Assembly: GCA_015490475.1 (NCBI GenBank)
Contig: WFXT01000201.1
Span: 1 to 10,512 of the forward strand
Reading direction: 5' to 3'
Length of the DNA: 10,512 nt
DNA from: Bacteroidota bacterium
GTDB lineage: Bacteria; Bacteroidota; Bacteroidia; JAADEI01
Positions 7,101 to 10,512 of this stretch are shown one piece after another. How positions within the stretch are numbered: the first letter of the stretch is position 1; each line of letters begins with the position of its first letter. The translations under genes and the position numbers were made by a program. The notes beneath the pieces were generated by a model. It was given only the letters and a program-made list of their open reading frames with translations. It did not search any database and was not told where the DNA came from.

Positions 7101-7309
7101 AACGACTACGTCCCATACTGTTAACAGCACTCACCACCATCGTTGGATTCATCCCCATGGCGTTTAGCCAGTCGGCAGGTGCCGAAGTCCAGAGACCCCT
7201 TGCTACGGTCGTCATCGGCGGACTCATTACCGCTACATTCCTATCGCTCATTGTTATTCCCGTTCTCTACACACTGGCATACAAGAACGAAAAATCAACC
7301 CAACAATGA
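4145..7309 (+). CDS. czcA: Heavy-metal efflux RND pump, CzcA family inner-membrane transporter
   Basis: This is the proton-driven pump of a tripartite metal exporter, 1054 residues, full length for the HME-RND family. The layout is an N-terminal transmembrane helix (13-30) followed by DITNNQVQV (41-49), a first periplasmic domain with the family blocks TTGLGEIYQY (135-144), LRTIQDWIIRRQ (161-172) and GGYIKQYEV (186-194), helices from about 345 to 510, helix 7 (about 552-570) and RLNEGDI (579-585), a second periplasmic domain, and helices from about 888 to 1046. Helix 4 contains D401, D407 and E414 (DFGIVVDGAVIIVEG), the proton/metal motif of divalent-cation pumps (Zn, Co, Cd, Ni), unlike the VDAAIV type of CusA. 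The last position is Gly, often Asn in relatives. Periplasmic residues 622-643 include C623, M635, M637, C642 and H643. The start is TTG at 4145, chosen because it gives the family's M-I-D-K-I-I beginning; a stop lies at 4106 and no ATG intervenes. The stop overlaps the next gene's ATG (ATGA). The exact metal is not determinable. Confidence 0.93.
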   Translation: MIDKIISLSVRWRGLVLILTLLWIIGGLLALKNLKLGSVPDITNNQVQVISIAPQLSALDMEQLITYPIEREMGNLPGVIELRSVSRPGLSVVTVVFEDEMGTYLPRQLVQEKLATLKDELPKVLDKGPFAGPITTGLGEIYQYYLHVDPAYRNVYSLMDLRTIQDWIIRRQMMMIPGVVEVNSLGGYIKQYEVVINPVRLQRLGIDLGTIIEALEANNANSGGAYIEKSNSVMFIRGEGLVRSLEDLANTVVMVTDEGPVRIRDIADTVRWAGAIRYGAMTEDGREVVGGQVLMLKGANAMEVVERVRERIAEIQKSLPPGVTIKPYLDRRDLIERTTETIKENLTLGALTVIFVLVFLIGSIRSGLIVASVIPLSLLFAFMLMNLTGITANLMSLGAIDFGIVVDGAVIIVEGMIFALEKKLKSVRDRILRVSDEERKQLAASTASRMMRVALFGQLVVLLVFVPILTLEGVEGRMFKPMAYVFMYVLLGVILLCLTYVPAISSLLVRLPEEGGPMARIEAWFTNISRKIMNSIKAVYIPMRDWALNHRITIVTIAITLFGLSLFTFTRMGAVFMPRLNEGDIALQAIFVPGTPLSEVIRGTAKLETLLLDSFPEVITAGCRIGVSEIPTDPMPMDFADCHVILEKDRSKWVSASTQEELANKMKEVLERNLPGVGYAFTQPIELRFNELLSGVRYDVSIEVYGEDVDILRSLAEQIVQRIQGVPGAADVAMEPVQKQPQIVVRYKRERLARYGISIEEANRHLQAAFAGYVTVTAFEQEKRFDVVVRYSPEYRKDLEHVKQIRIKTYNGSLIPLSEIADINIEYHPAQISRENGYRRVYVGVNVRNRDVESVVEDIQQRLADLPLPPGYWITYGGSFENLQRARARLAIVVPIVLLVIFVLVYMALGNLKDTLLIYTAVPLATIGGVFLLAIRGMPFSISAGVGFVVLFGVAVLNGMLLLARANALRRENMSVLERIKIASSERLRPILLTALTTIVGFIPMAFSQSAGAEVQRPLATVVIGGLITATFLSLIVIPVLYTLAYKNEKSTQQ

Positions 7310-8487
7310 ACAAGTATATCCTCTTATTCTGGCTAATACTTGGCTCGTCCCTTGCCCAACAGTCGTGGATAATTAATTATCTGGATTCCCTCGTTGACCA
7401 ACATCCTGCTATGCTCAGCAACTTCCTCACCAAAGAAGCCACAGAACTGAAATCCAAAGCAGTAACCCCCTTAGCCATTTCCCCTTTCTATTCTCGCGAA
7501 GAATGGAATAATAATGCACCGGGAATCGTATCCTATGGAATCCAAACCGGCGACATCAACCCCTGGGAATGGAAAGCCGAAAAGGAATTTCTCAATACAC
7601 AGGTCCAATCAGCAAACGTTAATCTATCCATTGCCCGAGCAATGCTTCTTAGAGATGCCCTGTCCTTATACGCCCAATGGGCGATAGCCCAGCAACGCAA
7701 AGAAAGATGGATGACCCTCCAGGCATATCTTGACACACTCTATACATTCGCATCACAAGCCTATCAAATTGGACAGATAGATATCATTCAGCTCAAAGAG
7801 CTGGAAATCCAGATTCAGCAAACCAGAAGCCGAATCATTAACGTCTCCCAACAAGAAGAGGGTTTTCACAAAGCACTTCTAACTCTTTTGCAACTTGATT
7901 CAGTACCGCACCCTCAGAACCTGGACCTGCCAGAACCAGAACCATCCACAACACAATCCAATCCATTAATCCAGCAACAACGACTGAATGCTATGCTTCA
8001 AGCACTGGAACTAAAACGACGTACTGCTTCCTTTATGCCTTCTCTGTTTGCAGGATATAGTATTCAAACTGTAGATGGACAGGCAGGCTTCAGAGCGATT
8101 GAAATCGGTATTTCTATTCCCCTTAACACACCCGGAACTATCAAGCAAGGCAAGGCTTATCATAAGCAACTGGAAGCCAGCCAGCTGGCAACGCAGGCAT
8201 TCTCCTTGCAACTGCAAAGCCAAATTAATCAGCTATTTGCTCAATGGCAAGCAACCCTACAATCCCTTAACCTGTATCAAACATCCATTAACGAAGCCAC
8301 TCAAAAACTTCTGGAAACCTACCAAAAACAACTGCAAACAGGTGCCATTAGCCCCATGGACTTTATCATCTCCTACCGTAACATTATCAACCTCAACGAC
8401 GAATACTTTCAACTTCTGGAACAGGAAAGAAATCTGAGAATCCAACTTCTCTTCCTAACTGGAAAATTAATGAACAATGACGAATAA
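7306..8487 (+). CDS. TolC-family outer-membrane factor of the metal-efflux system
   Basis: The outer-membrane channel partner of the RND pump, 393 residues, slightly short for the family. A Sec signal peptide is visible (hydrophobic residues 4-14, likely cleavage after SLA at 17); there is no Cys, so it is not lipid-anchored. It has the duplicated TolC plan. The first helical hairpin (about 90-197) contains AYQIGQIDIIQLKE, and the second (about 285-388) contains KQLQTGAISPMDFI, the equivalent position in the repeat. Between them MPSLFAGYSIQ (244-254) and IEIGISIPL (265-273) are the usual outer-membrane beta strands. Residues 18-75 are poorly conserved. It overlaps the pump gene by 4 bases and the adaptor gene by 11, so the three are translated from one message. 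It corresponds to CzcC/CusC in role; identity with either is not claimed. Its coding strand is strongly C-rich. Confidence 0.9.
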   Translation: MNKYILLFWLILGSSLAQQSWIINYLDSLVDQHPAMLSNFLTKEATELKSKAVTPLAISPFYSREEWNNNAPGIVSYGIQTGDINPWEWKAEKEFLNTQVQSANVNLSIARAMLLRDALSLYAQWAIAQQRKERWMTLQAYLDTLYTFASQAYQIGQIDIIQLKELEIQIQQTRSRIINVSQQEEGFHKALLTLLQLDSVPHPQNLDLPEPEPSTTQSNPLIQQQRLNAMLQALELKRRTASFMPSLFAGYSIQTVDGQAGFRAIEIGISIPLNTPGTIKQGKAYHKQLEASQLATQAFSLQLQSQINQLFAQWQATLQSLNLYQTSINEATQKLLETYQKQLQTGAISPMDFIISYRNIINLNDEYFQLLEQERNLRIQLLFLTGKLMNNDE

Positions 8488-9658
8488 TAAGTACTTCAAG
8501 GGACTGGTCGCTCTTGTAATGGTTCTGTCCTTCGCATGCTCCGAATCAGACCACAACCATGAAAATGGACATGATGAACAAGGACATGGGCACGAAGAAC
8601 AAATGGTATCCGTAACATCTAAGCAAGCCAATAACATAGGTGTTCGCGTTGAACCGATCAGATGGCGCAAAGTGCCTATTACCATCCCTGTCATGGGACG
8701 ACTGGAACTATTCCCGCAAGATGAAGCGCTTGTCAGCCCGATAGTTGGTGGAAGAGTCAGCAGAATCAGTGTTCTGCCAGGCACGTTCGTGTCAGCAGGC
8801 ACTCCCCTGCTATGGCTCTCCGGACCAGAAATTCTTAACATACAAAAGCAATTTGCACAAGCCTATTCCGAACTTCAGAATGCCCGAGCAGAATACAACC
8901 GAATCAAGGAATTGTTCAAGGCGGGTGCGGTGTCCCAACGCCAATATCAAGCAACAGAAACCATGTATCAATCAGCTCTGGCACGATATAATTCCCTCAA
9001 GAAAACTATTGAACTGATGAATTTGAATCCCGAAACTGTGGCACAGGGGTCCTTCAGCAGGGAAATCGCCGTGACCAGTCCCATTGATGGCTATGTCCAG
9101 AAAATCCATGTCAACACAGGTATGTGGGTCAACGCCTCCCAACCCACCATGACAGTTATGCGCGCTCCAAGGCTCCACGCCGACTTCCTGGTCTTTGAAA
9201 AGGACATACCGAAAGTACGCAAGGGGCAAAAGGTTGTGTTCTGGCTCCCCGGCTCCTCAAAGCAATACACTGCTTATATCCATGCTACCAGTCGGTCCAT
9301 AGAAGAAGAAGCTCTTGCCCTACACGTACACGCCCACATTGAAGAAATGAGCCCTGAACTGGTTCCCGGCATCTCCATAGAAGGTAAAATCATCATTTCA
9401 GAAGATTCCATGCCCACAGTACCAGAATCCGCTATCACCTACTTGCTCGGCAAGCCCGTCGTCTTCGCCCTATCCCATCAGGAACACGACGAGCTGGAAT
9501 TCACACCCGTTCCTGTAACAGTCCTCTATCAAACCGACTCCTTTGTGGCACTCAAACCAGACTCACACCTCCTTGCCTACCCACAAATTGCCGTCTCTGG
9601 CGTGCCCAACCTTACAGGACTCACCATGGGTGAAGAACTGGCAGAACACGAGCATTGA
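8477..9658 (+). CDS. czcB: Periplasmic adaptor (membrane fusion protein) of the metal-efflux RND system
   Basis: The adaptor bridges pump and channel in the periplasm. Of 393 residues, 8-20 are hydrophobic and end in FAC (C21), a probable lipoprotein site although the -3 residue is Ser, so anchoring by lipid is likely but not certain. Directly after comes a flexible His-rich stretch (H26, H28, H32, H37, H39 with many acidic residues). The core shows VSVTSKQANNIGVRVEPI (44-61, the usual CzcB opening), the first half of the barrel-sandwich domain (SPIVGGRVSRISVLPGTFV, 87-105), a helical hairpin (about 116-182), the second half (SPIDGYVQKIHVNTGMWV, 201-218), then beta-barrel and membrane-proximal domains. 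The protein ends EELAEHEH (386-393), again metal-ligand rich. It starts within the channel gene (11-base overlap). No gene follows in the same direction. Confidence 0.92.
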   Translation: MTNNKYFKGLVALVMVLSFACSESDHNHENGHDEQGHGHEEQMVSVTSKQANNIGVRVEPIRWRKVPITIPVMGRLELFPQDEALVSPIVGGRVSRISVLPGTFVSAGTPLLWLSGPEILNIQKQFAQAYSELQNARAEYNRIKELFKAGAVSQRQYQATETMYQSALARYNSLKKTIELMNLNPETVAQGSFSREIAVTSPIDGYVQKIHVNTGMWVNASQPTMTVMRAPRLHADFLVFEKDIPKVRKGQKVVFWLPGSSKQYTAYIHATSRSIEEEALALHVHAHIEEMSPELVPGISIEGKIIISEDSMPTVPESAITYLLGKPVVFALSHQEHDELEFTPVPVTVLYQTDSFVALKPDSHLLAYPQIAVSGVPNLTGLTMGEELAEHEH

Positions 9659-9807
9659 GAAAAAGTTGCTTATAACTCTACACTGCACAGCTGCTTCATG
9701 CATACTACGCACATACCCCATTCCTTACTGCATCTTGAGTACCCTTTCAGCACTTACACCAGGAAAAGAACTGACATATTATTTAGAAAAACTTCCCGAT
9801 AATAATA

Positions 9808-10512
9808 TCATCTCACAAATATAAGCAATGCACTTCCGCCAAAGTTTTGAGAATAAAACTCATTAGGAAAACCTGTCCACCCGTACTCTTGAGATGGAAC
9901 GCTACACCAATTAATGCCTCCTGCTGAATCATCGTAAGGGCATGAATGGTTATTCGCAGAGCGCCATATAAATCCAATGCTATTGTCATATCCTCCTCCA
10001 TCGGTATCATAGTTCTGAAGTTTAAGGTATAAACCGGGGCCACACTCTTCATACCACGAACCAGAAACAACCACAGGAGGACCATACTCTACACTTGCCT
10101 GTATTCTATTACATATGGGATCTGGCTTTCCAGCAGACGTTATTTGAGCATCTCCATAAGCCTCGTATTTACTGACCATCGGCTCGTTGCTTAAAATGTC
10201 ATTATATATCAGATACTTTGTTGTGTCATCAGCCCGCATAAATAACACTTCGTTTCCCTTCACATCTCTCCACGCCCAGCTTTGAAAATCTTTAACCTTA
10301 AAAGAATCCAGACTACCATACTCATTCCCCAACCAATGCACCCATGCATTATCCCATGTCCAGTAGTCATTTCCATCATCGGCTATTGATGCTATCAGTG
10401 TCCAGCCCCCGCCATTTGTGGTCATGTTACAGTAAACTTTATAGGCAGTCAAAGGTCCTTCTCCATCAGGGTCTATCCAATAGATTCCGTCTGTGGTGGC
10501 TCCAAAATTATC
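9808..10512 (-). CDS. Protein with C-terminal fibrinogen-related (GGGW) domain, 5' end outside window
   Basis: On the minus strand the frame is open from the right window edge to a stop at 9808, giving 234 visible C-terminal residues without a start. It shows the fibrinogen-related domain: TDGIYWIDPDGEG near the edge, then VYCNMTTNGGGWTLI, the hallmark YCDxxxxGGGW with Asn in place of Asp, then WTWDNAWVHWLG, an aromatic/Gly-rich core with NYDTDGGGYDNSIGFIW, and a C-terminal Cys-containing segment through GGSALLIFVR. Five Cys are present (about residues 28, 134, 157, 191 and 203 of the visible part), compatible with disulfides in an exported protein. In bacteria this domain occurs on surface or secreted proteins of unknown ligand; in animals it binds sugars and proteins. 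No sorting domain follows, because the domain runs to the C-terminus. It converges with the adaptor gene across about 150 bases. The N-terminal part and localisation signal cannot be seen. Confidence 0.85.
   Translation of the reverse strand, partial: DNFGATTDGIYWIDPDGEGPLTAYKVYCNMTTNGGGWTLIASIADDGNDYWTWDNAWVHWLGNEYGSLDSFKVKDFQSWAWRDVKGNEVLFMRADDTTKYLIYNDILSNEPMVSKYEAYGDAQITSAGKPDPICNRIQASVEYGPPVVVSGSWYEECGPGLYLKLQNYDTDGGGYDNSIGFIWRSANNHSCPYDDSAGGINWCSVPSQEYGWTGFPNEFYSQNFGGSALLIFVR

Noticed and set aside
9659..9807. Possible terminator or small gene between the convergent adaptor and fibrinogen-domain genes.
   Set aside because: Only a weak AGTT…AACT repeat (about 9664-9677) is present, without a GC-rich stem or T-run, and no frame has a credible start with conserved-looking content.
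1..10512. CRISPR arrays, tRNA or rRNA genes, insertion sequences, integrase or attachment sites.
   Set aside because: No regularly spaced repeats, tRNA-like cloverleaf, rRNA stretch, transposase frame or flanking inverted repeats were seen on either strand.

Overview
The window looks like chromosomal DNA of a Bacteroidota/Chlorobiota-type (FCB group) bacterium. Four things point there. There is a DUF4783 protein beside nadC. PanD has the N-terminal pattern usual in that group. Clear Shine-Dalgarno sequences are absent before most starts. Two promoter-like sites match the Bacteroides-type consensus (TTG core near -33, TAnnTTTG near -7). No species can be named from the sequence alone.

Left part (1-3020, minus strand): a tightly packed, probably single operon read right to left. 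It encodes bshC (bacillithiol-type cysteine ligase), a small exported DUF4783 protein, nadC (quinolinate phosphoribosyltransferase) and the N-terminus of a D-isomer-specific 2-hydroxyacid dehydrogenase cut by the window edge. The first two junctions overlap (3 and 17 bases) and the last has a 7-base gap. Facing it on the plus strand is panD (aspartate 1-decarboxylase). The roughly 320-base space between bshC and panD carries two divergent promoter-like sites with identical GTTG-N18-TAnnTTTG geometry. Each lies so close to its start codon that leaderless or nearly leaderless mRNAs are predicted.

Middle and right part (3696-9658, plus strand): a divalent-metal efflux locus. A 92-residue exported Cys/His-rich protein comes first. 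It is followed by a GC-rich inverted repeat and then three overlapping genes for a tripartite heavy-metal RND system, in the order inner-membrane pump (CzcA type), outer-membrane factor (TolC family) and periplasmic adaptor (CzcB type, His-rich at both ends). The pump carries the Asp/Asp/Glu transmembrane motif of divalent-cation pumps, not the CusA-type copper/silver motif. No regulator gene is in the window.

Right edge (9808-10512, minus strand): the C-terminal 234 residues of a protein ending in a bacterial fibrinogen-related domain. It converges on the efflux operon and its start lies outside the window.

Most genes are ordinary conserved housekeeping or metal-resistance genes. The points most worth checking are the small Cys/His protein before the pump, the predicted leaderless divergent promoters, the Cys/His-substituted periplasmic segment of the pump, and the bacterial fibrinogen-like protein.
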